Part shown: one piece after another, positions 8,923 to 17,432 of the stretch
How positions within the stretch are numbered: the first letter of the stretch is position 1
How the letters are laid out: the number at the start of each line of letters is the position of its first letter
NCBI RefSeq assembly: GCF_023155745.1
Contig: NZ_JAKNUS010000002.1
Coordinates: 1 to 64,000, forward strand
DNA from: Microbacterium kunmingense
GTDB lineage: Bacteria; Actinomycetota; Actinomycetes; Actinomycetales; Microbacteriaceae
Length of the DNA stretch: 64,000 nt
Reading direction: 5' to 3'
Made by a program: the position numbers and the translations under genes
The notes under the pieces: model-generated
Told to the model about the DNA's origin: nothing
Database searches by the model: none
Seen by the model: only the letters and a program-made list of their open reading frames with translations

Positions 8923-9420
8923 TCAGCCCGACAGATCGTGCGCCACGAGGAAGCGGGCGACGGCGGGCGGTACGAACGGCGACACATCGCCGCCGAGCGC
9001 CGCCACCTGGCGCACCAGGGAGCTCGAGACCATGGCGTGCGCAGGGTCGGGCAGGAGGAACACGGTCTCGACGTGTGCGAGATGGCGGTTCACGATCGCC
9101 ATCGGGGTTTCGTAGGCCACATCGATCTGCGAGCGGATCCCCTTCACCAGCACGCTGGCATCGACATCGGCGGCGTAGTCGACGAGGAGGCCGACACTCC
9201 AGGACGCGATGATCACCTCGCTGTCGATGTCGCTCTCGGCGATCGACTGCTCGAGAAGTGACAATCGCTGAGCGATGGGCAGCATCGCCTCTTTGTCGGG
9301 GTTGTGGACCACCAGCACGTGCAGCTGGTCGTACAGGCGCGCCGCGCGGCGGATCACATCGAGGTGCCCGAGCGTCGGCGGGTCGAACGATCCGGGGACG
9401 ACGGCGATCCTGCTGTTCAT
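8923..9420 (-). CDS. coaD: phosphopantetheine adenylyltransferase
   Basis: 165 residues, nucleotidyltransferase fold. It converts 4'-phosphopantetheine and ATP to dephospho-CoA, the penultimate step of CoA synthesis. The N-terminal [15 protein letters not shown] contains the TxGH-type nucleotide-binding motif (His19), and [14 protein letters not shown] near the end is the second nucleotide-binding element. It is hexameric in known homologues and normal in length. It lies 35 bp before the DUF177 gene in the conserved coaD-yceD-rpmF-rnc order. Confidence 0.97.
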   Translation of the reverse strand: MNSRIAVVPGSFDPPTLGHLDVIRRAARLYDQLHVLVVHNPDKEAMLPIAQRLSLLEQSIAESDIDSEVIIASWSVGLLVDYAADVDASVLVKGIRSQIDVAYETPMAIVNRHLAHVETVFLLPDPAHAMVSSSLVRQVAALGGDVSPFVPPAVARFLVAHDLSG

Positions 9421-9478
9421 GCGACAACCCTATCGACGGCCCGCGAACTCACCGGCCCGGGCGACCGGGGACCGCCCG

Positions 9479-11686
9479 TCACGTTCGCGCCAGCGCCGCG
9501 CGCTCGACGTTTCCGATGCGCCGTTCGATCGCCGCGGACAAGGCCGGATGCCGCAGCAGAGGCGGGTCATCCGCGATCACCGCCTCAGCCGCGTGCCGCG
9601 CCGCGGAGATCACATCGGCATCGCGGGCGACGCGAAGCAGACGCAGCGACGACCGTGCGCCGGACTGCAGGTCGCCGAGCACATCGCCCTCGCCGCGGAG
9701 TTCGAGATCGACCTCCGCCAGCTCGAAGCCGTCGAGCGTGGCGGCGACCGCTTCCACCCGCTGGCGCGCGAGCGAACCCGGCTCCGCCTCGGTGACGAGC
9801 AGACACAGTCCCGGCACCTCGCCGCGGCCGACCCGACCTCTCAGCTGGTGCAGCTGCGACACCCCGAACCGGTCGGCTTCGAGGATGACCATGGTCGAGG
9901 CGTTGGCGACGTCGACACCCACTTCGACCACCGTGGTGGCCACGAGGACATCGATGTCGCCACGCGCGAAGGACTGCATGATGTCGTCCTTCTGCTCGGA
10001 CGGGAGCTTGCCGTGCACCATCGCCACCCGGATGTCGCGGAAGGCGGGATGGCGGGAGAGGAGGTCGACGACCTGGACCACACCCCATCGGGTGCGGCCG
10101 GACCCGTTCACCCCGGTGCGGGGTGCGATCTCCTCCGTCGCCGGCGCCGTCTTCTCGACGTCGTCGGGGACGGGGGGCGCCTCGTCGTCGACGAGATCGG
10201 CGTCGGCGTCGATCGCCGCGGTGACGATGAAAGCCTGACGGCCCTGCGCGACCTCTTCGGCCACGCGCTCCCAGACCCTTCCGAACCACGACGGTCGCTC
10301 GGCGAGGGGTGCGACGTGCGTGGTGATCCCCGCGCGCCCGGCCGGCATCGAGCGGATGGTGGACACGTCGAGGTCGCCGAACACCGTCATCGCGACCGTG
10401 CGCGGGATGGGTGTGGCAGTGAGGACGAGCACGTGAGGCGCCGAGCCTTTGGCGCGCAGTGCCTCGCGCTGCTCGACGCCGAACCGGTGCTGCTCGTCGA
10501 TGACCACCAGACCGAGGTCGGCGAAGGTGGTCGAATCGCTCAGCAGCGCGTGGGTGCCCACGACGATGCGCGCCTGACCGGACGCGGCGCGCAGAGCAGC
10601 CTTCCGGCGAACGGCTGCGGGCAGCTGCCCGGTCAGCAGCGTCGGCATGAGCTCGGGGGCCAGTACCGGACCCAGCATGCGGGCGATGGATCGCACGTGC
10701 TGTGCGGCCAGGACCTCGGTGGGCGCGATGAGAGCCGATTGACCCCCCGATTGCGCGACCTGCAGCATGGCACGGAGCGCGACGAGGGTCTTCCCCGAGC
10801 CGACCTCGCCCTGCACCAGCCGGTTCATGGGCCATCCGCCGACGAGGTCTCGCTCGATCTGCTCGCCCACGGCGGCCTGGTCGGGCGTGAGGGCGAACGG
10901 CAGCGCCGCGTCGAAGCGCTCGAGAAGATCGCCGGGTGGTCGCGCGGTGGCGGACATCGCTCGTACGAACTGCCTCTGCTGGAACAGCGCAGCCTGGAGC
11001 ACGAAGGCTTCCTGCATGCGGAGCGTCTCGCGGGCGAGGTCGACCTGCTCGAGGAAGTCGGGGCGGTGGATCCGCTCCAGGGCCGTGCGGGCGTCGAGAA
11101 GTCCGTGCGCGCGGCGCAACGGCTCGGGCACCGGGTCATCGACGGGGCCGAGGACGTCGAGGACCACACCGACGGTCTTGGCGACCAGGAAGCTCGGCAC
11201 GGTGGCGGTGGCGGGGTAGATGGGGATCGGCAGGTTCGCCGTCGCCTCCGCGGTCATCCTCGCCGTCACCTCGTCGTCGAAGAGCTCGTAGACGGGATGG
11301 GCGAGTTGGTACTGACCTCGATATTCGCCGACCTTCCCGGCGAAGATCCCCCGGCGGCCGGGGGTGAGGTCGCCGGTGCGCCACGCCTGGTTGAAGAAGG
11401 TGAGGGTGAGGGTGCCGTTGCCGTCGCTGATCGTGACCTCGACCAGGGAACCGCGCCGATTGCGCATCGACCGCGTGGTGACGCTCTGCACCTCGGCGAC
11501 GATCGTGACCGGCTCGCCCAGCGGGAGTGAGTTGATCGGCGTCAGCTCCCCGCGGCGCGCGTATCGCCGCGGGTAGTGCGAGAGCAGGTGCTCGACCGTT
11601 CCGATTCCGAACGCCCGCGCGAAGATCTTGGCGGTCTTGCCGCCGACGACCGCGTCCAGACGGGACTCGAGGGCGATCGACGGCAT
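9479..11686 (-). CDS. recG: ATP-dependent DNA helicase RecG
   Basis: 735 residues, superfamily 2 helicase that remodels stalled forks and Holliday junctions. An N-terminal wedge/OB domain (to about 230) carries SHYPRRYARRGE. The helicase core shows Walker A GEVGSGKT, DEQH, TATPIPRT, and C-terminal motifs ending in QLHQLRGRVGRG. The TRG-like C-terminus is present. An acidic, Ala-rich insertion lies in the second helicase lobe (about residues 535-585), which is absent from E. coli RecG but common in actinobacterial proteins. ATG at 11686 begins MPSIALESRL; the longer open frame upstream covers the lipoprotein gene and is not used. Confidence 0.95.
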   Translation of the reverse strand: MPSIALESRLDAVVGGKTAKIFARAFGIGTVEHLLSHYPRRYARRGELTPINSLPLGEPVTIVAEVQSVTTRSMRNRRGSLVEVTISDGNGTLTLTFFNQAWRTGDLTPGRRGIFAGKVGEYRGQYQLAHPVYELFDDEVTARMTAEATANLPIPIYPATATVPSFLVAKTVGVVLDVLGPVDDPVPEPLRRAHGLLDARTALERIHRPDFLEQVDLARETLRMQEAFVLQAALFQQRQFVRAMSATARPPGDLLERFDAALPFALTPDQAAVGEQIERDLVGGWPMNRLVQGEVGSGKTLVALRAMLQVAQSGGQSALIAPTEVLAAQHVRSIARMLGPVLAPELMPTLLTGQLPAAVRRKAALRAASGQARIVVGTHALLSDSTTFADLGLVVIDEQHRFGVEQREALRAKGSAPHVLVLTATPIPRTVAMTVFGDLDVSTIRSMPAGRAGITTHVAPLAERPSWFGRVWERVAEEVAQGRQAFIVTAAIDADADLVDDEAPPVPDDVEKTAPATEEIAPRTGVNGSGRTRWGVVQVVDLLSRHPAFRDIRVAMVHGKLPSEQKDDIMQSFARGDIDVLVATTVVEVGVDVANASTMVILEADRFGVSQLHQLRGRVGRGEVPGLCLLVTEAEPGSLARQRVEAVAATLDGFELAEVDLELRGEGDVLGDLQSGARSSLRLLRVARDADVISAARHAAEAVIADDPPLLRHPALSAAIERRIGNVERAALART

Positions 11687-11738
11687 ACCTCGAGTGTAGG
11701 GATGGGCGCCGACAGCGTCCGTCCCACTCTCGCGCGAC

Positions 11739-12332
11739 TCAGCCGAAGATCTGCGACGCGATGTCGGAGAGGAACGCGCGGCCGTTGCGGTTGACCGGCG
11801 CGTAGTAGATCCACACGTCGTCGCGGGCCACGACGAACTCCTCCGTATCGGGGCCCGACCCGGGAAGCTCGCAGAACTGCGCACCGAAATCGTCGGAGAC
11901 CTGGCAGGTGTACCCCTCCTCGGGGAGGGTCGCCACCGCGGCGGTCACCGCATCGGGGGCGGCGGTGCTGATGAGGACGAGCAGGCCGGTGGCGTCGCCG
12001 ACGATCCAGTCGCAGCCCAGGACGAGTGTCGATCCTTCCGGCGCCGGGCGGACGAAGCCCTGCCCATCGCTTTGGAGCGTCATGTCGCCGACCATCTCCT
12101 GTCGGGACGCCTCGCTGCCGAGGTCCGTGCACTCGGTGGGGATCGAGGCGGTGGAGGTCGGCGACGAGCTGGGCGACTCGCTCGGGGAGTCCGCGGGGGA
12201 AGCGCTCGGCTCCGTGCTCTGCGTCGGGGTGGTCGTCGGCGTCGGAGCAGGCTCCGGCGCGCAGGCCGACAGCAGGCCCAGAGCCAGCGCGGCCCCGGCG
12301 ATCACGGTCAGGGAACGGTGGCGAGTGGACAT
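11739..12332 (-). CDS. secreted lipoprotein of unknown function
   Basis: 197 residues. The N-terminal lipoprotein signal is MSTRHRSLTVIAGAALALG followed by lipobox LSAC. A Pro/Thr/Ser linker of about 40 residues follows, then a small extracytoplasmic domain with four cysteines that could form two disulfides (ECTDL, GCDW, YTCQV, FCELP). I do not recognise the family. It is separated from recG by 52 bp on the same strand. Upstream, a 121-bp gap leads to the divergent rsmD. A plausible start further upstream would add an Arg-rich stretch before the signal and was rejected. Confidence 0.85.
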   Translation of the reverse strand: MSTRHRSLTVIAGAALALGLLSACAPEPAPTPTTTPTQSTEPSASPADSPSESPSSSPTSTASIPTECTDLGSEASRQEMVGDMTLQSDGQGFVRPAPEGSTLVLGCDWIVGDATGLLVLISTAAPDAVTAAVATLPEEGYTCQVSDDFGAQFCELPGSGPDTEEFVVARDDVWIYYAPVNRNGRAFLSDIASQIFG

Positions 12333-12453
12333 CGACGACTCCTGGGACGAGACGGGACACCGGTGGAATCCCGCCGGCACGCGCCATCCTAGGGACAGCG
12401 CACCACCGGAGGCCGCAGGCGGATCGTCGTGTCGCGCTCGGTATCGTAGGCGC

Positions 12454-13059
12454 GTGACCCGCATCATCTCCGGACGAGCCGGCTCGCTCGGCCTCGCGGT
12501 TCCCGATGCCGGGACCCGGCCGACGAGCGATCGGGTCCGCGAGTCGCTCTTCGGGGCACTGGATGCCGCCGACCTCCTCCGCGGCGCCCGGGTGCTCGAT
12601 CTCTACGCCGGGTCCGGGGCCCTGGGGCTCGAAGCCGCCAGCCGCGGGGCGGCGACGGTCGACCTCGTGGAGAAGTCGCCGCAGGCCGTGACCGTGATCC
12701 GCAGGAACGTCTCCCGGGTCCAGACGGCGCTGCGCGGCTCTCCCGACGCCGCGCGCCTGGCCGTGCACCGCGCCGGTGTCGAGGCGTATCTGCGGTCGGC
12801 GCCGGTCGGTGTCTTCGATCTGGTCTTCCTCGACCCGCCCTACGACCTCCCCGATGCGGAACTGCGCACCGTTCTGGATCTGCTCGTCCCCGCTCTGTCG
12901 CCGCAGGCGACCGTGATCGTCGAACGCGGAGCCCGATCGGCCTCGCCGGTGTGGCCGACGGCACTCCGAGCCGATCGTCACCGGCGTTACGGCGACACCG
13001 CCCTGTGGTGGGCCGTCCGCGACGGAGGTCAGCCCGACGCGGAGTCCCAGTCGCGATAG
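12454..13059 (+). CDS. rsmD: 16S rRNA (guanine(966)-N(2))-methyltransferase RsmD
   Basis: 201 residues, Rossmann-fold SAM methyltransferase that modifies G966 of 16S rRNA. The SAM-binding motif I is VLDLYAGSGALGLE (47-60), and the catalytic DPPY lies at 127-130. The N-terminal RIISGRAGSLGLAVPD and TSDRVRESLF match the RsmD family. GTG at 12454 is the only start that fits the family N-terminus. Its 3' end overlaps the convergent thiL by 31 bp. In many actinobacteria rsmD neighbours coaD and recG, as here. Confidence 0.95.
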   Translation: MTRIISGRAGSLGLAVPDAGTRPTSDRVRESLFGALDAADLLRGARVLDLYAGSGALGLEAASRGAATVDLVEKSPQAVTVIRRNVSRVQTALRGSPDAARLAVHRAGVEAYLRSAPVGVFDLVFLDPPYDLPDAELRTVLDLLVPALSPQATVIVERGARSASPVWPTALRADRHRRYGDTALWWAVRDGGQPDAESQSR

Positions 13060-14009
13060 GGGTCCCAGCCGCTGCGCCCGCGGTAGGGCTCCCCATCGAC
13101 GAGGAGCGGGTGATCCCCCCGGGCGTGGACTGCCCCGACCAGCCGGAAGCCGGGAGCGGGACCCCGGGCGGCCGGGAAGGTCGCGAGGAGGGCGTGATCC
13201 TCCCCACCCGCCAGCGCCGTCGCCGGGTCCTGTCCGAGCGCATCGGCACGCAGTTCGATCGTCACGCGTGAGGCACGGGCGATGCGACCGGCATCCAGGG
13301 CCAGCCCATCCGAGACATCCATCATCGCCGTGGCACCGTGCGCCGCCGCCACCGCGCCGAATGCGATCGGCGGGCGCGGGCGCAGCTGCGCGCCGACGAG
13401 CGCGACATCGGCCTCGGTGAGACCCGAGACGGGCACCGGTCGCCCGTCCACGCGGAAGCGCTCGAAGAGGAGGGAAAGGCCCCGGGCCGCCTCCCCCATC
13501 GCCCCGCAGACAGCCACGACATCGCCGGGCTGCGCCCCGCTGCGGGTCACCGGTTCGACCCCCTCCAACACACCCAGGGCGGTGACCGCGATCGTCAGCG
13601 TGTCGGACACCGTGAGGTCTCCGCCCTCGACGGTGGCGCCGGGTGCCAGCTCGTCGCACGCCGATCGCAGTCCGTCGGCGAGTCGGTGGACGAAGGAGAC
13701 CGGGGTGGTGTCGGGCATCGCCAGCGCCACGAGGAGGGCTGTGGGACGCGCTCCCATCGCCGCAATGTCGGCGAGGTTCACCGCGGCCGCCTTCCATCCC
13801 AGATCCGTGGCCGACGACCACGCGAGGCGGAAATCCGGTCCGTGCACGAGAGTGTCGACGCTCGCGACGATGCGGCCGCCCGGCACGGCGAGGACCGCCG
13901 CATCGTCACCCGGGCCGAGGAGCGCTCTGGAGGGCGCGAGGCGATCGAGGATCCCGGCGAGGATCTCGCCCTCGGTCAGGTCGCCGACGACGGGGTCCGG
14001 GGTGCTCAC
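13029..14009 (-). CDS. thiL: thiamine-monophosphate kinase
   Basis: 326 residues, AIR-synthase-like ATP-binding fold. It phosphorylates thiamine monophosphate to the active diphosphate. Metal and nucleotide sites are visible: LGPGDDAAVL (31-40), SVDTLVHGPDF, EGGDLTVSDTLTI, and MMDVSDGLALD in the second half. GTG at 14009 has GAGAGG directly upstream. The open frame continues another 157 codons upstream through a divergent gene and was trimmed. The 3' end overlaps rsmD tail to tail by 31 bp. Confidence 0.95.
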   Translation of the reverse strand: MSTPDPVVGDLTEGEILAGILDRLAPSRALLGPGDDAAVLAVPGGRIVASVDTLVHGPDFRLAWSSATDLGWKAAAVNLADIAAMGARPTALLVALAMPDTTPVSFVHRLADGLRSACDELAPGATVEGGDLTVSDTLTIAVTALGVLEGVEPVTRSGAQPGDVVAVCGAMGEAARGLSLLFERFRVDGRPVPVSGLTEADVALVGAQLRPRPPIAFGAVAAAHGATAMMDVSDGLALDAGRIARASRVTIELRADALGQDPATALAGGEDHALLATFPAARGPAPGFRLVGAVHARGDHPLLVDGEPYRGRSGWDPYRDWDSASG

Positions 14010-14051
14010 CCTCTCACCGTACCCACCGGCGGCGCGGGTTAGCCTGGAGGG

Positions 14052-14528
14052 GTGCGCCTCGCCCGTCATCGTCACGTTCTCGCCGGGCTCGCCGTCGGCG
14101 CGGTGCTGACGCTGACCTCGTGCGCGGCCACGGTCTCCGTTCCCCCTGCGGACCACGCCGACGACCCGCTGTGCGCGGAGATCACGGTCCGCCTCCCCGC
14201 AGAGGTGGACGGGCAGGAACGGCGGTGGACCGACGCGCAGGCGACCGGCGCGTGGGGCGCACCGACCTCCGTCATCCTCACCTGCGGCGTGGAGCCCCCG
14301 GGCCCCACCGAGGCGCGCTGCATCACCATCGGCGGGGTGGACTGGATCGTCGAGGAGAGCGATCCGCCCCGCTACCTCATCCGCAGCTACGGGCGGACGC
14401 CGGCGGTCGAGGTGTACGCCGACAACAGCGTCGTCTCCCCCAACGAGGTGCTCGCCACCCTCGGACCGATCGTGTCGCAACTTCCCCGCGAATCCGAGTG
14501 CACCTCGACCGAGACGCTCCTGGACTGA
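14052..14528 (+). CDS. DUF3515 family lipoprotein
   Basis: 158 residues with a lipoprotein signal (lipobox LTSC, Cys about residue 24) and a small extracytoplasmic domain with cysteines in LCAEI, LTCGV, RCIT and ECTST. DUF3515 proteins are small actinobacterial exported proteins of unknown role, usually found beside ddl and thiL, as here. GTG at 14052 follows GGAGG. It ends 6 bp from the convergent ddl stop with no visible terminator between them. Confidence 0.85.
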   Translation: MRLARHRHVLAGLAVGAVLTLTSCAATVSVPPADHADDPLCAEITVRLPAEVDGQERRWTDAQATGAWGAPTSVILTCGVEPPGPTEARCITIGGVDWIVEESDPPRYLIRSYGRTPAVEVYADNSVVSPNEVLATLGPIVSQLPRESECTSTETLLD

Positions 14529-14534
14529 CGCCGC

Positions 14535-15623
14535 TCAGCCGCGTTCGAGCGCCGTGTCGACGAGCTCGCCGATCAGCTCCGGATAGGTCATGCCCGAGGC
14601 GATCCAGCACTTGGGGAACATCGAGATCGGAGTGAATCCCGGCATCGTGTTCAGCTCGTTGACGAACAGGCCGTCGGGGGTGAGGAAGAAGTCCACCCGC
14701 GCCAGCCCCCGGCCCCCGACCGCCTCGAAGGCCCGCACGCCGAGATCCTGGACGGCGCGGATCTCCGCGTCGGAAAGGACCGCGGGGCACACGACCTCGG
14801 CGCCGTCGCCACCGAGATACTTCCCCTCGAAGTCGTAGAACTCCCTCGTGGTGAGGACGATCTCGCCGGGCAGCGACGCCCGGGGCGCTCCCCCACCACG
14901 TCCCTCGAGGATCGCGACTTCGATCTCGCGCCCGACGATGCCCACTTCGATCAGCACCTTGTCATCCTCGGCGAAGGCCTTCTGAAGCGCCGACGCCAGC
15001 TCGGTGTCATCCGTCACCTTCGACACCCCGACGCTCGACCCCGCCCGCGCCGGCTTGACGAACACGGGGTAGCCGAGCGAGGCCGCCTCCCCGCGCACCG
15101 CCTGCTCCTCGCGCGCCCACCGGGCGGGGGTGACCGTCGACCACGGCGCCACCGGGATACCGGCGGCCTGCAGCACGATCTTCATGAAGTGCTTGTCCAT
15201 GCACAGCGCGGAGTCCAGGACCCCGCCCCCGGCGTACGGCAGATCGAGGGTGTCGAGGAAGCCCTGCACCGTGCCATCCTCGCCGTGGACGCCGTGGAGG
15301 ATCGGCAGGACGACGTCGACCTCGCCGAGGTCGTCGATGCTGTCGTCGGAGCGTCGCACCCGCAGTCGCCGGTCGCCCCCGGCCTCCGGCCACAGGATGC
15401 GGGTGCCGTTGTCCACGACCTCGGGGAGCCGCTCGGCGTCCAGGGCGAACCGCTGCGGGTCGTCCACCTCGAGGACGAACGCGCCGGACCGGGTGATCCC
15501 GACGGGGATCACCTGGTAGCGGTCACGATCGATCGCCCGCAGCACTCCCCCCGCCGTGGCGGAGCTGATCGAGTGCTCGCTGGATCGACCGCCAAACAGC
15601 ACCACCACCGCGGGCTTGTCCAT
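14535..15623 (-). CDS. ddl: D-alanine--D-alanine ligase
   Basis: 362 residues, ATP-grasp ligase making the D-Ala-D-Ala dipeptide of peptidoglycan. The N-terminal motif is VVVLFGGRSSEHSIS, and LHGVHGEDGTVQGFLD is the family signature. KPARAGSSVGVSKV lies in the ATP-grasp lobe, and RVDFF with FVNELNTMPGFTPISMFP binds metal and substrate. ATG at 15623 has GGGGAGAGGA upstream. Its first 101 bases overlap the 3' end of gpsA on the same strand. The order murA-plsC-gpsA-ddl forms a cell-envelope precursor operon. Confidence 0.97.
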   Translation of the reverse strand: MDKPAVVVLFGGRSSEHSISSATAGGVLRAIDRDRYQVIPVGITRSGAFVLEVDDPQRFALDAERLPEVVDNGTRILWPEAGGDRRLRVRRSDDSIDDLGEVDVVLPILHGVHGEDGTVQGFLDTLDLPYAGGGVLDSALCMDKHFMKIVLQAAGIPVAPWSTVTPARWAREEQAVRGEAASLGYPVFVKPARAGSSVGVSKVTDDTELASALQKAFAEDDKVLIEVGIVGREIEVAILEGRGGGAPRASLPGEIVLTTREFYDFEGKYLGGDGAEVVCPAVLSDAEIRAVQDLGVRAFEAVGGRGLARVDFFLTPDGLFVNELNTMPGFTPISMFPKCWIASGMTYPELIGELVDTALERG

Positions 15624-16662
15624 TCCTGGTCCTCTCCCCTTGGGGTTCGTCATCATCGTCGGTCGTCAGATGCGGCGCGATCTCGCGGGGGTCCATCGTG
15701 CCGTCGAGCACCCGCTTGACCTGCTCCACGATGGGCATGTCGACATCGGCCTCGCGGGCGAGCTGCAGGATGGGTGCCACCGAGGCGAGACCCTCCGCGG
15801 TCTGCTCCATCTGCTTCACCACGTCCTGGAAGCTGTACCCCTGACCGAGGAGCCTTCCCGCCGTGTTGTTCCTGCTGAGGGGGGACTGGCACGTGGCGAT
15901 GAGGTCGCCGAGCCCGGCCAGTCCCTGCAGGGTCTCGGGGTGGGCGCCCTGGGCGACGGCGAAGTCGGTCATCTCGACCAGGCCGCGCGTGATGATCGAG
16001 GCCTTGGTGTTCTCGCCGTAGCCGACGCCGTCGACGATGCCGATCGCCACCGCGATCAGATTCTTCAGCACACCGCCGAATTCGGTCCCGATGACGTCGG
16101 TGTTCACGAACGACCGGAAGTAGCCGTTGCGCGCGCGCCGCGCGACCGCGTCCGCGGTCTCCTGGCTGAGCGAGGAGATCACCGCGGCGGTCGGCTGCTC
16201 GCGCGCGATCTCGAGGGCGAGATTGGGACCGGATGCCACGGCGATGCGTGCGGGGTCGCAGTGCAGCTCCTGCTGGATCACCTGGCTCATCCGCAGCCCC
16301 GTGCGTCGCTCGACTCCCTTCATGAGCGAGACCACTGGCGCATCACCCGAGGAGATGAGGGGCCGCACCGCCTTGAGGTTCTCGCGCAGGGCCTGGCTCG
16401 GGACCGACAGGAAGATCTGCTCGGCGCCCTCGAGAGCCTCCGACAGGTGAGGGGTGGCCATCATCGAGCGCGGCAGATTGATGCCGGGAAGGTACTGGCT
16501 GTTGCGCTTGGCCTCATTGATCTCGTGGGCGAGCTCGGGTCGGCGTGCCCACATCATGACGTTCGCGCCGCCGTCGGCCAGGATCTTCCCGAACGTGGTG
16601 CCCCAGCTGCCGGCGCCCACGACCGCGACCCGCGGACGGTCGGCGTCGTGCCTACGGCTCAA
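15523..16662 (-). CDS. gpsA: glycerol-3-phosphate dehydrogenase [NAD(P)+]
   Basis: 379 residues, reducing dihydroxyacetone phosphate to sn-glycerol-3-phosphate for phospholipid synthesis. Dinucleotide-binding VAVVGAGSWGTTFGK is near residue 12-26. SLMKGVE and the catalytic Lys region NLIAVAIGIVDG are present. The family core ends near DGTMDPREIAPHL. The frame then runs on for about 45 residues, rich in Gly, Arg and Asp, over the start of ddl, an unusually long tail. I place the start at TTG 16662, 11 bp inside plsC, after GGAG; no ATG or GTG fits better. Confidence 0.93.
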   Translation of the reverse strand: MSRRHDADRPRVAVVGAGSWGTTFGKILADGGANVMMWARRPELAHEINEAKRNSQYLPGINLPRSMMATPHLSEALEGAEQIFLSVPSQALRENLKAVRPLISSGDAPVVSLMKGVERRTGLRMSQVIQQELHCDPARIAVASGPNLALEIAREQPTAAVISSLSQETADAVARRARNGYFRSFVNTDVIGTEFGGVLKNLIAVAIGIVDGVGYGENTKASIITRGLVEMTDFAVAQGAHPETLQGLAGLGDLIATCQSPLSRNNTAGRLLGQGYSFQDVVKQMEQTAEGLASVAPILQLAREADVDMPIVEQVKRVLDGTMDPREIAPHLTTDDDDEPQGERTRNGQARGGGAVWRSIQRALDQLRHGGGSAAGDRS

Positions 16663-17428
16663 GACGCCCCGTCTCCTTCTGCCCGTGGGCGGACGGGTTC
16701 CACCTCTCCGCGGGCGCGGGCCGGCCCCGCAGTCCCGAGAGCAGCTCGGCCACTCGGCCCATGAGCACATCGGTGGCGGCGACGAGGGTCGACGGCTGGG
16801 TCTGGGTGGCCGAGGCGGCGGAGAGGTCGATCGGCTCGCCGAAGACGACGCGCACCCGGCGGCGAAGCGGCCAGAGCCGGAGTTTGCCGTAGCGCGGCAG
16901 GATCTCCTGGGCCCCCCAGTGCGCCACCGGGATGAGCGGGATGCCGCCGGCCAGCGCGAGCCGCACGGCGCCGGTCTTCCCCCGCATCGGCCACATGTCG
17001 GGGTCGCGGGTGAGCGAACCCTCGGGGTAGACGATCACGCCCCTGCCGTGCTCGACGAGCATGCGGGAGCTCTCGATGGTCTGGCGCGCCCCGCCGGCCG
17101 AGGAGGACCGTGCGACGGGCACCATCCCGGCGGCCCGCAGGACGGCGCCGAGGACCGGAACCCGGAACAGGCTCTCCTTCGCCATGAACCGCGGGGCCCG
17201 TCCCAGGCGCCACACCGCGACCGCGACCACGAGCGGATCGATCTCGCTGCAGTGGTTGGGCGCGACGACGTAGGCGCCGTTCTTGGGCAGGTTCTCCCCG
17301 CCCTCGATCTCGATGCGGGCGAGGAGGCCCATCGCGGGGACGATGATCGCCGCCAGCGGCCAGAAGACGCTCGGGCGCCGCTTCTCGTCGGCGCCGGATC
17401 CCGGGGCCTGGGGGGTGGGAGTGCTCAC
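16652..17428 (-). CDS. plsC: 1-acyl-sn-glycerol-3-phosphate acyltransferase (PlsC family)
   Basis: 258 residues, membrane-associated acyltransferase likely forming phosphatidic acid. The catalytic NHxxxxD motif is NHCSEID (58-64). FMAKESLF, IVYPEGSLTRD and PVAHWG are the other acyltransferase blocks. A hydrophobic segment at about 21-37 anchors the N-terminus. It sits 4 bp after murA and overlaps gpsA by 11 bp, so translation is probably coupled. GTG start at 17428. Confidence 0.92.
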   Translation of the reverse strand: MSTPTPQAPGSGADEKRRPSVFWPLAAIIVPAMGLLARIEIEGGENLPKNGAYVVAPNHCSEIDPLVVAVAVWRLGRAPRFMAKESLFRVPVLGAVLRAAGMVPVARSSSAGGARQTIESSRMLVEHGRGVIVYPEGSLTRDPDMWPMRGKTGAVRLALAGGIPLIPVAHWGAQEILPRYGKLRLWPLRRRVRVVFGEPIDLSAASATQTQPSTLVAATDVLMGRVAELLSGLRGRPAPAERWNPSAHGQKETGRLEP

Positions 17429-17432
17429 CGGC

